This document shows positions 53,168-64,000 of a stretch of 64,000 bases of DNA, piece by piece (positions within the stretch are counted from its first letter, which is position 1; each line of letters opens with the position of its first letter). The position numbers and the translations under genes were made by a program. The notes below the pieces were generated by a model. That model worked only from the letters and a program-made list of their open reading frames with translations. It searched no databases and was not told the DNA's origin. This DNA is from Crotophaga sulcirostris (Eukaryota; Chordata; Aves; Cuculiformes; Crotophagidae), in contig VYZB01000077.1 in assembly GCA_013397455.1 (NCBI GenBank), forward strand, positions 263,729-327,728. Direction: 5' to 3'.

Positions 53168-56032
53168 TGCCACCATTTTGTGATCCTCGTAGCAGAAGAT
53201 AGTCCTACTGAGAAAATGAGCACTTTGATCATTCAGTCTTTGAACTTTAACCTTTGACTGGAAGTGACCTATAGGCAATGAAGACTACTTCCTTTGACTG
53301 CATTTTTACTAGTGTGCATTCTGGGCGCATGTTGATCGCTGGTTCAGTCCATGCAACTGACATGCTTTTATTAGTCATACAGTATTAATGCAGGTGTCCA
53401 GAAATGTCAGAATAATTCCATTGTTTTTATTTTAAGATTTTGGAAGAATTCCAGGTCTTCATCTATTGTGCAATAACACTGAGCTCCTTGGCGGTTTTGG
53501 TGCATCCATTGCCGGCAATGGACATTGTACCAGGGAAAGGTTCTGCCACAAAAAAAGATTGATGCATGACAGAGCTTACAAAAGTATTTGGATTATAAGC
53601 AAGGGATATACCATTACTTTGAAAGCCACCCCATTCTTTTATATTTGGATTCTATGCACTGTGATCAGAAAACTAGCAGCATGAGTTAACATGCTTACCT
53701 GAAGGACTGTAATAAGATCGTTGCATATTTATTAAATTGTTTATCTGCTGTCAAATTATTTTGACATGGAAGGTTTTTCAAGTGACATTGGCAGAGAGGT
53801 ACAATGTTATCCCTATGGCGAAATAAAACTACTTTTTGTATATAGTTATTCATATCTCTGAAGCAAAGGTATGAGTAATTTAGGGTATGAGTGATTTAAT
53901 CAAGAATTTATTTTGGAGATAGGAGAGGATGGCAGTGATACAACTGAACTTGCTGCAGTCCATAACTGGGCTTGTAATTTGTACTTTAGAGCTTTTTCCA
54001 AATAGATTGCACACTGTTGTTTCCTGCTAGCCATCAGCATGAGCCCTAGTGCAAACACCAATATTTCATTTATTTATGTGTTTGAAAGCAATCCATATAA
54101 CATTTTTTGTTTGCATTCACTGTTTCTTTTGTTGTTGTATGTCATGTTTGAATATTACAAAACAATATTTTGATTGAAAAGCTTTGTTAGAAGATATTTT
54201 CATGTAAATTATTTCTTTATCTTGTAAGCATCATCTTGTCTTTTAATCCTGTACTATAAAAAACAAAAAAAATACATTTTTGACAGAGGCGTAATGTTTT
54301 GACAAAAAAGTGTGGACCTTCTTATTTAAGTTTAGACTAAAGTATATTTTCTTAACTTGCTTGTCCCGTGCAGTCATACCAATTTTTTTCCAGGCTTTTA
54401 CTTCACAAAAAAAAAGGGGAAAAGCCTAAAATCAGATTGATGTTTTTCTATGGGGCAACATTTATTGAAATAATGGATAATTGTTCTCACCACTCTGTAA
54501 TATTTTGATACTGCAATTAGGTTGTCTTTTTAGGAAGCACTTTTATAAACTTAGTACCTTTACACATATGCAAAATTTCTATAACTTTTTTTTTTACTGT
54601 TGCCTTATTGTTGCACTCAAAAAAAGTAAAAAAATTCGAGTGATTAATGCATGAATGTCTTGAGTCGAGTAACTACTTGATGTAAAAACAAAAGCCAAAA
54701 AAAACCCCAACCCAGAATGAGTAACTACAATAACAAACAGAAAATTAGTGAAAATACTGATGATTTTTTTTTTCTTACTGTTGTATGATAACTGACAAGT
54801 TTTATAGCCTTGTACATACTTCTCTGTTACCTAATGTTTAAAACATTTTAAAAAAGCATAGATGCATAACTCAGGGTGGGTAGAGTTCAGATGGATTTGC
54901 TTCAGAGAAGTATTTTGTACAGCACCTGAATTACGGATATTGCTGGTGAAGTGAGGCTACAGTATACTTCAGGAACTGCTATTTTTTCTACTGTATTGAA
55001 AATATCTCTTGGCCTTTAAAACTCAATGGTAAAATCTAGCTTTGAATATAAATTTGATGTGTGTATATACTTTCACAATGAGCCTTTAAAACATAGAATT
55101 CAATTTCTTTTAAGAGCCAAACCCAATAATTTTAAGCAAGTGAAATAATTCTGCTCCTAACTTTGTTTAGTAAAATTTTATTATTGTGAGTTAATCAGAC
55201 TGGTTATTTTTGGAAATTGTTCATATGAAAGAGCAGTAATATGATACTTAATCTATATATTCATGTTAACTGCTCTGTACTGATTGAAGCGATTGACACA
55301 TCTTTGAGAAATTCATTTATGAATGGTTCACATAATGGATCCTATCAAATAGTCCACACAAAAGAGATCTTATTGTGATACAAGGTAATGTCTTTGAAGA
55401 AGTGGTTCAAGTATATCTTAGATTCATGTATCTTTTAATATGGTGGCTTACCATACTACAATATATGGTTTCAGAGAAGCTTTATGACATACTGTATGTA
55501 TTTTGTTGAAGATGTGCGTTGCAGTGCAGAGTGCAAAGCCTCACACATTTTATTGACCTGTGCTGTCACATGGGCTACAATGAAGATAAATAACCAAATT
55601 TATGCTGCTGTTTAATAACCCCCTTATAATATTCTTAGATCAAAAAAATGCAAGGTGGATGAGAAGAGAATGTACCTCAGGTCTTTTAGTTTACAGTAGA
55701 AATGCCTCCAGTGGTTGTCTTGTAGATCTGTGGGTAAGCTCACCTATATACACAAGGCCAAGACAAAGCCTGTATACCACTCAAGCCCTCAAAATAATGC
55801 AGCTGTTCTGACAATGCTGTCATGTCCTGAAATAGGGCTTGAATTAGATGAAGGTGGTGCCATCCTTTCCTTAGGGTGACCATGTGCATGAAACTTTCTT
55901 TTACTTGGAATTTCTCACATGAAACGGTTACAGAATTGGCTTGGAACGAATCTTGCTCTTATTTTGTGTCAATGTTCATGTTGTTAAACACTTTGTTTTG
56001 TGTTTAGTGTCTTTATACTACAACACAATAAA
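53168..56032 (+). other. UBE2W: Probable UBE2W 3' UTR
   Basis: AT-rich, mobile-element-free sequence follows the stop codon. An early AATAAA is at 53822-53827. A better-placed late one is at 56027-56032 (CAACACAATAAATTC), which would give a 3' UTR of about 2.9 kb. UBE2W has a long 3' UTR in mammals. The true end cannot be fixed without transcripts. Confidence 0.5.
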
Positions 56033-56050
56033 TTCTTGTTTTAAAATAGA

Positions 56051-59000
56051 TTGCTACCCTTGAATGGAAATACGTGTGGACCTTTTCATGGTGGAGTGCA
56101 GAAGCATTGTTTCTTATATTCAGCTACTCTTGAGACAAAGCTGTCAGTAATTCCAGAATGCTGTGCTGGATATCAGGGGAGGAATTTGGATAATACTGAG
56201 GTGTTTCCTCCTCTCCAGAGGGTATCTGTTGTAACAGCTGAAGGAAATAGTTTCTTTAAAAAAAAACAATAATCACTGAGATGTAGTGCCTTCATTTCTT
56301 ACAGATGATCAAATAGTTCCTTATCATCATTCTTTGCTGTTTGACAGACATTTCAAATATTGAATGAGGAGTTTCAGATCCAGGATTTTTGTTTGCCTGC
56401 AGTTGTGCGAAGAGTTTCTGTTACTTTGTCAACATATGTCAGGATTGTTAAATGAAACTTATGCTGTCTTATATCAGTAGTTACTTTCAGTTTTATACAG
56501 TGTTTTATTCAAGAGGTGATGGCTTCTGTTTCAGAAAAAGGTACTTTCTTGATACCTAAAAAGCCTATTTTTGTGGGGGAAAAAAAGATTTTTACATGTA
56601 TATGTCTTGTGTTATGAATTCTGTTCTGGATGATTGATTTTTAGTTAATACTTTATTTGAAAGTCTGACAAAACATAGTCTACATCTAAGGTTTTAAAGG
56701 TATGGTCTATAGAATTCTTCTGCCAGGAATTAAATTTTAAGAAACAGATGAGACAAATGGCTGTCAGGAAAGATTTAAATATAACTGATAAGAATTTCCA
56801 GTCCTGTTCTTGGTGATTTTTTTTTTGTGTGTGTGCAAATATTTATTAAAATGAATGCTGTTGTAAAAACAGAAGGGAAAGAAAACCCACCCGTGGCATT
56901 CATGTTTCTTAGAACATGTCCTGTTGGTATTAAAAGCCTTGTGGTAGTTCAGGTATGTAATTTCTAGCTTTGTTGGGGGAATGCCAGTATAGTTTTTGCC
57001 TCCTCTGATAAAGTAATTCAACATTAGGCTGTGGTTGTACACTCACAAATCCCGACAATTCTAAAAAAAAAATAAAAATAAATTAAAATAATGTTTGAAT
57101 GAACTTTCTTTTAAAACCAGTTACTTTTAATACAAATTGCTTGATCCAGTTTAGATTTGCTCTCATAAGCAGTGGTACCTGAGTAGTTGAATGTTGAACT
57201 GGATAAGGCTAGTCAAACTGCCTTAGTGATGTTCCATCTTCAGCTGCACAGCAGAGTAGGAAGAGTCTTGGGATTTGGTTTGTGTGCCAGGTACTGGCAG
57301 GTCTGTTGTTTCCAGGACTTCTAAAAACTTTGCAAACCATGAGGCTTTAAAATAACTTTAACAAAACCAGAAGAGTACAAATATCATAGGACTTCTTAAC
57401 TTTATTAAAATATAATTTAGAAATACAAATTTTAAAATACTTAACCATTGCTTTTATTTCACTTTATTGATAATAGCAATGCAGGATATTCTGTTAACTT
57501 GCCATATTTTTTTTCCTCCAGATTTTAAGAACTTTTTAAAGTAGTGTTTGAGGGGGTTTGAGCAGCTGATTCAACTTCAGAAATTCTCTCTGGAGATAGT
57601 TAAAGTTGAGGGGGTTTTAAATTACAAAGCAACAGCATTTTCAGTAACTTTGTATCTCCAAAGTAATTCCTGTGATGAAGTGACTTCCTTAGAAACCTGT
57701 GTGAGTGTCATTCAGATAATTTTTTTGTATTTAAAAAACAGCCTAAATACAAATCAAGCAGTTGATCATGTGGTGTATGTTATCAGCATAGAGATAAGAT
57801 TTATAAGCCTCTGTCCACAGTCTTTTTAGTATAATACTCCATAGGAGTTCTTAAGATGTGTGTCAGATATAATAGATTAGACTGTATTTAACCCACTTCA
57901 GTTTATGTACATGCTAGCTGGAAGCATAACTTTGTCTTTTGAAGTGTTGTTTTTCTCTTTGCTTCTGCTTTTGTGGCATAGGAATCCAGTGAAGAACTGA
58001 AAACCCTAATGATAGCCTGGAAAGAAATCCTGTAGCATTGACCACAGTTGCTTCCCTCATGCTGTGTCTGGCTTTTGGTGTTTAAAATCTCCATGATAAT
58101 ACCTTAAAACTTCTACCTTTTCTTCAGTAGGTGGGAGCCTATTCTCTTGGAGCCCTTTGGAGTGCTTTCTGCCAAGTAGGTCAGAGTTAAATCTGTTCAG
58201 ATGAACATTCTTTCTCATCCCAGGACTATAGTATTATCTGGGTGGTGCTAATGCAGTTCTCCAGGGCATTAAAGATAAAATCAAGCAGGGTTCCTGCTAT
58301 TCACTGTCTTCTGTTAGTTTACTGCCACTTAAAATGAGGAATTTGTACTCCTCCTCCTTCCCTTCCAGCCTCATGATTTGCATTGCTACCTTGCATATAG
58401 CTTTATTGGCCAGGATTGCACTGAGATGGTTTAGCATACTGAACCAGTAGGAAACTGACTTGAGAAAAAAAGTGAAAATCTTTCTTCTTAATTAGCAAAT
58501 TGAGTCAGCATGCTGCATAATCAAGAGTTTCAGAGCTAGTGCAAGAAATGGAAAGGATTGCGCAGCTGGAATAACAGGTGGCTTCAGCTTCCTGAAACAA
58601 GTAATAGTTTGGACAATCTGATGTTGGGAATGATCTTCAAAATCCTGGTGCAAATTGTGTTCACTCACACAATGAGGATGCCATATAGAGATAAACAATG
58701 CTCATGAAGTGTGGTGGCAGGGAGAAATGAGAGGCAGAACAACCAGTTCTTGAAGCCTAAGTTTGATAGATTTCTGAAGATTCTCAGAAAATTGGTGGCG
58801 GGGTATGTTTTTTGGGATTGTTTTGGGATTTTTGTTTTGGTGTTTTTTAAGTAGTTGCACCAAGCTGTAATTCTTATGTTTTGAAGTTCTTCAAAAGTGG
58901 AAGAGGGCAAATGCAAGGTAACTGTGGTCACACCACAACTGAAGGATCAAAGTCCTGTCTGAAAACCAGTATGAGACTTTGGGATATGCTATTCTAAGAA

Positions 59001-62000
59001 AGACCTTACCACTTAAGATGGATAGCCCTCTCCATGATCTGAGGTAACAGGTTTCTTTTTGCCTTTGCAATAATTTTTCTAGAAACCCTAGCAAACTCTG
59101 AGCCAAGTAGACTTAATACTGTGCTTGACAATAGGTTCTGAAGTCTTGCAGGTGAAAAATAAATGTATTTGTTAGACTTTGCTGGTTGTTTTTTTTAATT
59201 CTGAAAGTTCTTTCTGTCAACTTCCTTGCTTTAATCTCTAGGAATGGACTAAATTGTGTCTGGACACTACTCATGTCTTCCTGGTATCTCAGGTACTGCT
59301 AGGGAATGCTATATGGAAAATCTTGTTATTCTTCTCCATAAAAAGTTCTCCAAATAGTTCTTATGCTCATCTAAATGTCATCTACTTCTGTACTTTCCCC
59401 ATAAGCTATATTGTAATGGAGTTTTTAAAACTCATTTCTGTGCAATGCTTTTTGAAAGTCAACATTATCAAGGTTATAAAGGTTTTCCATTTGGATGTTG
59501 ATACGAATTCTCATTTCATACAGAAGGCAAGTTTCCTTATGTTAGTGATTGTAGTATGCAATATAGTAAGGCTTAGGTCTTCCTAAATGACTTCAGAAAT
59601 GTGAATCCATCTACATTCATCCAGTATTGGTAAGTATGACAAGAGTTGCCTTATGCCAGCCAGCCCAGTCTTGAGCATTCCTGCGCCTCACATCTAATGT
59701 CTCAAAGAGTTCTCTTTGGAGTAAACCGAAGATGTAATTGGAAAATCTGTGGTGAACTTTACGTAAACTGATTGCGTGCTCTTTTGTGGCCAGATGGCTT
59801 TCTAAGTACTGCAAGGCAGCTGTTGCACACCTTGCTGGATTTTGGAGTTTCTCACAAGATAAAGCATTTACTTCATTCTTTCGTTCTTAGATTTGCAAGG
59901 TATTGTTGCAGGATTTGGCCTCTGAAAAGGGGTCGTGCTTCATGGTCTGCACCAGAACGTTGCTGCTTTCTGTCATAGAGCTTTATTCTTGGTTTTGTTT
60001 TCCACAGTAGTTTTATGTATAGGTACGTCCTAAGGAAGGTTAATAAATCTTATTTCGGTCATACATTAACCTGGGTTGATTTTAGTGTATATCCATCTTG
60101 ATACATATATTATATTTTACCTTCCTTGATACAGTATCCAAGGACCTTACTGTTCATAGCTTTTCATTTAAGAGTGCAGATCCATCAACAACTACATTTT
60201 CATTCTTTGTTTTCTTAAAAGTAAAGCTAATGCATTAAAAATAATCTGGAGAAAAGGACGTGAGAATTCTACCTTGAGGCAGAAACTTTAAGGCTGCCTC
60301 CCTCCAAATGTGGATTTTATTATCTAAGATGTTTTTTCTAATATTTTTTCCTTCTATCAAATGTACATACAAAACAATGTACTGAGTTTCATAGAGAACT
60401 GTAGGCGTAGTGAGGAAACGGCTTTGAAAATCTATCTGTAAAGACACAGTGCCTTGTAGATTGTTTTGTCTTAATATGGCTTTGAAGGATCAAAACATTT
60501 TCAGACATGAGGATGTTGTGCTAACTTCTGTGAAGGCACACGGGCACTGCACTTCTTAAATTTTCAGAGAAATTGAAAATGTACCTGTCATAAGTGTTTC
60601 CTTTTAAGCATTTTTAATTGCTGTTCAGGTAGTAGAGTGGTACTACTGTATTTTTAGATGAACACTGAACTTCTCAAATTATGTGGGATTTTACTCTCAC
60701 TTAAAGTTGTCAAATTCAGCAACATTCAGTCATGACAAAAACTAATGCTTTTGGTAAATTATTGGATGGGTGGGAAAGGTCTGGCTCAATTAAGTGCTAT
60801 ACAGCGGCATTTTAGCAGAAACATCCAGTTAATGCATTTGTGTCAATTCCCAAAATATTCTAGAACTCCTATAACTCCTAACCTCCCATTGCCCTGTCAC
60901 AACTAGCATGTATTTGCAAACTGATGATTTAGTGACAATGCAGGATAAGATTTTTTTAGAAAACTACTATTAATAGGAGAATGTTGCAATGACTGCTCAT
61001 TTAAAAAAATTACGAAGTTTGAATTCCTGCAAAATTTACTGTCAATTGTGTTACTCCTTTATATTGCAATAGACTTCAGTCCAGCTAATCTTGTCAGATT
61101 CCATACATGATAATTTGTCCTTCATTACTGCCAGTAATTTATAATTTTATTAGCAGTCTCCCAGAACCTTTTAGTAAGGGTTGGAGACTTAATGTTACCC
61201 AGATCATCCAATGCTCTGAAGCCAACTAATTCTAACATAAATATGATTCATGCGTCTTTCGAAATACATGATTATACTATTATTTCACTGTTGTCCTGTG
61301 GAAAAATTTACAATACTGATGGCTCTGACATACATAATATACAGCAGACTTCTTACGTGGTAACCTCACCTAGAAATGGTGATTTGGTAGGTGAAACTGA
61401 GTAGTTAAATTGCATTTGTTACAGGTGTAGATGCATAGATTCTTTATTTTCAACTGGTGCAATACCTCCTGTTTACTCAGTAACACTTGACATGTTTTGA
61501 AGCTGTTGCTGCCATCACTAGAAAAGTAGCACACATCTAGTTCTGAGTGGTCTCACAAAATTGGGCAAAGTGAGACTGAAACCAATGGTAGCAGGAAGTA
61601 GCACTAATGGGAAACTGAAGGTATCGGTAATTCTCTAAATACAAACATCATTTGAGTGACAATGTTGCCAATTGTCCTTGCTTCTAGTGTTTCCATTCAT
61701 GAGATTCTATACTTACGAGCACGTGTAGGCAATGCTTTAGTATTTTTCCCATTGACTATGATAAACCCTTTTTATGTCATTACTGATTCATGCTTACAAC
61801 ACTAGTAACTTCTGAAGCTTGCTTTTTTTAGAGCAAAAAACAAAGCGTTTTCCTGTATGAAGAATCCACATAATTCTGTGTACAGAGAATTTCTGTATCT
61901 CTTCTGCTTACTGTTTGACTTCATGTATGACTAAGTCCTTGTTCCAAGAGAATAATTTTAAAACTTAGTAACTTAAGATGGGTTGAAGTCACTGTATAAT

Positions 62001-64000
62001 TTTATAATCTTGCCCAATTGCCTTAAGTAGTGTTTTTTTCTTCTGCAAAATGGTAAAAATTCAAGAATTGAAGTGCTTTTTAACTTGTTTGCAGAGTATT
62101 TCCTCTGTTCTGCAATACAAGGAGTTTTTTTAGGAGAGTTAGGCTTTGTTTGCCTTAATTATCCCAGTGTGGTATGGAATATAAGATTGTGAAGTAGGCA
62201 ATACATTTTGTAGCAATATAACTTACATAGTTGGGTGGAAAAGCAAACGAACTATGCAGAATGGAAAGCATCTTTCTACTGATTTAAATCTCTCCAGACT
62301 AGTTGTGTCCTTTTACATCTACTTAACTATATCAGGTAAATTTAATGGCAATATAAGAACATGCTTGGTGAAATATTTAATTTTCATGTCCAACACTGAC
62401 TTTACCTGCTTTTTTTGTGACTTAGTTCATTACAGTCTGTTACTTGTAAAGTTGTCAATAGTTATTATTAGGTACAATCTCTCACCAGCATAACTCTGCC
62501 CATAATTGTAACTAATATTGACACTGATGTACAGACAAATGGGTGCTGTTTCTGGTGTAGCTTTGGTTGTGTTTAAAATGTGCTGCTGTAATCTGTGACT
62601 GCAGTGAGAGGCACGGATGAGAATCCAAAGCACTTCAAGGTGGGTATGATGTTTGCATCGTACAACACCATCAATGAAAATAGCATCATGCCTGGACTTG
62701 TTTGAAGGCCTTTTTACATAGTCAAAATGCTATCAGTAAAGCAAAGCCCAAACAAACAAACAAAAAGCAGGCTTATAAATAGGAATTAATTATTGCAGAA
62801 TGTATTGGTGCTTTGGCCTGTAATTACACTTCGGCTTTCCCATACTTCTGAGCAAAGTAAATATGTTCTGATGAAATATTAAAGCTCAGTAATGCAAAAG
62901 TGAGCCATTCCTAAGTATATTACTTTGTGCTTTGTAACAGAAAACTGATACGCCCTAATCTTCAGGCCGGTTCTTCTGATTCATCAAACTGTAGTTACAT
63001 TTGTCTTCATTGCTTGTAGTCATGAGATTTGAAGCCCTGATTGACCTGAATTATCTGTGTGTTCTTCTAAAATTCTATAATCTGTGTTTTACAGGAGTAA
63101 TCTGAACCTAAGTTTTTCTAAATCTGAAAAACACATAGGAAATATGAGAAATTCCCTGCTTTCAACACAGATGATGAACTTGCGTGTATTAGCTAACTGT
63201 GCCCATACACACAAACGCGTTTACACAGTAACTACGCATGCTCACCAAGATGGGCATGAATACACATAATAATTTCTGTAATTGTAAGGAAGCAGATGAC
63301 TATAGAGACAATTCTTACAGTTCTTTGTGTTGAAAATAAATGGAAAATTATGGAAGTAACTCAGAAAACCAGTCACGTTGTTAAAATCCAAAGCAAATAT
63401 GCAAATTAAAACCAGAGACTTAGGGCTTTTGTGTAGTTTTGAATACATGAACTAGAATAATGAAAAATGCGGTTTTTGAAAATGTATAATACAACTCCTA
63501 CTATAAAATAATTTACCAGTGTAAATTTTAAATTTCACTAGCATTATTAAAAGGGTAAATATTTTATTTAGATAAGGTGTTTAGGCACTGGTATACGAGA
63601 GCAATAGGACTAAATAATTATGGGGAAATACAATTCTACTTGCAAAGTGATCTGAATTTGGGTTAGTGGGTCAAAAAATGATGAACGGATTTTGATATCT
63701 TGGTGATGAGAGACCTAGATGTAAGCTTGTATTTGCAAAATCAGTATATCTTTTTGGTTGCTTTCACTTTGATGTGTTCTAAAAAGTGATAATTGCTAAA
63801 GGAGATGAGGACCTAGAACTTGCATGATGCTCTTACACTAACAGTAATTTGAAGTGATGGAACAAGTTGAATATGTGCTGACAAGCAGAAGTTCTGGTTG
63901 ACTTCATTTAGATTCTTGAAGTGACTGTGGGATTCATCAGGTTTAGGGAACTCACATTTTAGACATGAATCATGAAAGATAATGTGTTATGTGAGCCATT
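56051..64000. other. No gene seen downstream of UBE2W
   Basis: AT-rich sequence with only short chance frames on both strands, no CpG island and no CR1 copy that I can recognise. By human gene order STAU2 should follow on the plus strand, but I find no STAU2 exon before the window ends. Confidence 0.55.

Noticed and set aside
57548..57829. 93-codon plus-strand frame
   Set aside because: No family match, no promoter or splice context; likely chance in AT-rich sequence.
59254..59586. 110-codon plus-strand frame
   Set aside because: Hydrophobic AT-rich composition, no splice context and no recognisable family; likely chance.
59617..59814. Minus-strand frame with a protein-like end (ETLDVRRRNAQDWAGWHKAT)
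   Set aside because: Short, no second block in phase nearby; it may be an old repeat relic, but I cannot support it.

Overview
This is a 64 kb piece of vertebrate nuclear DNA, almost certainly from a bird. The evidence is several copies of the avian CR1 retrotransposon with the typical 3' end (repeats of a GATTCTAT-like unit), two LTRs of a kind common in bird genomes, GT/AG introns of kilobase length and two CpG islands. The order ELOC then UBE2W on one strand matches the human 8q21.11 neighbourhood (TMEM70 - ELOC - UBE2W - STAU2, recalled from memory). I cannot name the species.

Two intact protein genes lie on the + strand. ELOC (elongin C) has a non-coding first exon in the CpG island at the left edge and three coding exons (8594-8597, 10596-10739, 12821-13011) giving 112 residues. 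UBE2W (N-terminal ubiquitin-conjugating enzyme) begins in the second CpG island and has six coding exons (24263-24277, 42515-42606, 45777-45879, 48922-49077, 50197-50272, 53154-53167) giving 151 residues. Both act in ubiquitin signalling: ELOC as an adaptor in cullin-2/5 ligases, UBE2W as an E2. Nothing in the window shows that they work together directly.

The most unexpected item lies between them on the - strand. At 18164-20612 there is a chain of five exon-like blocks with splice sites. All four junctions keep the reading frame, yet the chain carries one in-frame stop and two single-base frameshifts. I read it as a decayed, unprocessed gene, or an unrecognised gene with sequence errors. 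I do not recognise the protein. A weaker candidate exon lies at 21469-21625. The gene may once have shared the UBE2W CpG-island promoter.

Layout: 1-430 CpG island and ELOC exon 1; 142-8539 ELOC intron 1 with three CR1 pieces; 11087-11640 solo LTR in the last ELOC intron; 13012-18163 ELOC 3' flank; 18164-20612 minus-strand relic; 23196-23879 CR1 cluster with a 77-bp fold-back; 24010-24790 CpG island and UBE2W start, with a 201-base gap; 24278-42514 UBE2W intron 1 with two CR1 copies; 47529-47985 second LTR; 50857-50921 assembly gap; 53168 to about 56050 probable UBE2W 3' UTR; 56050-64000 no gene seen.
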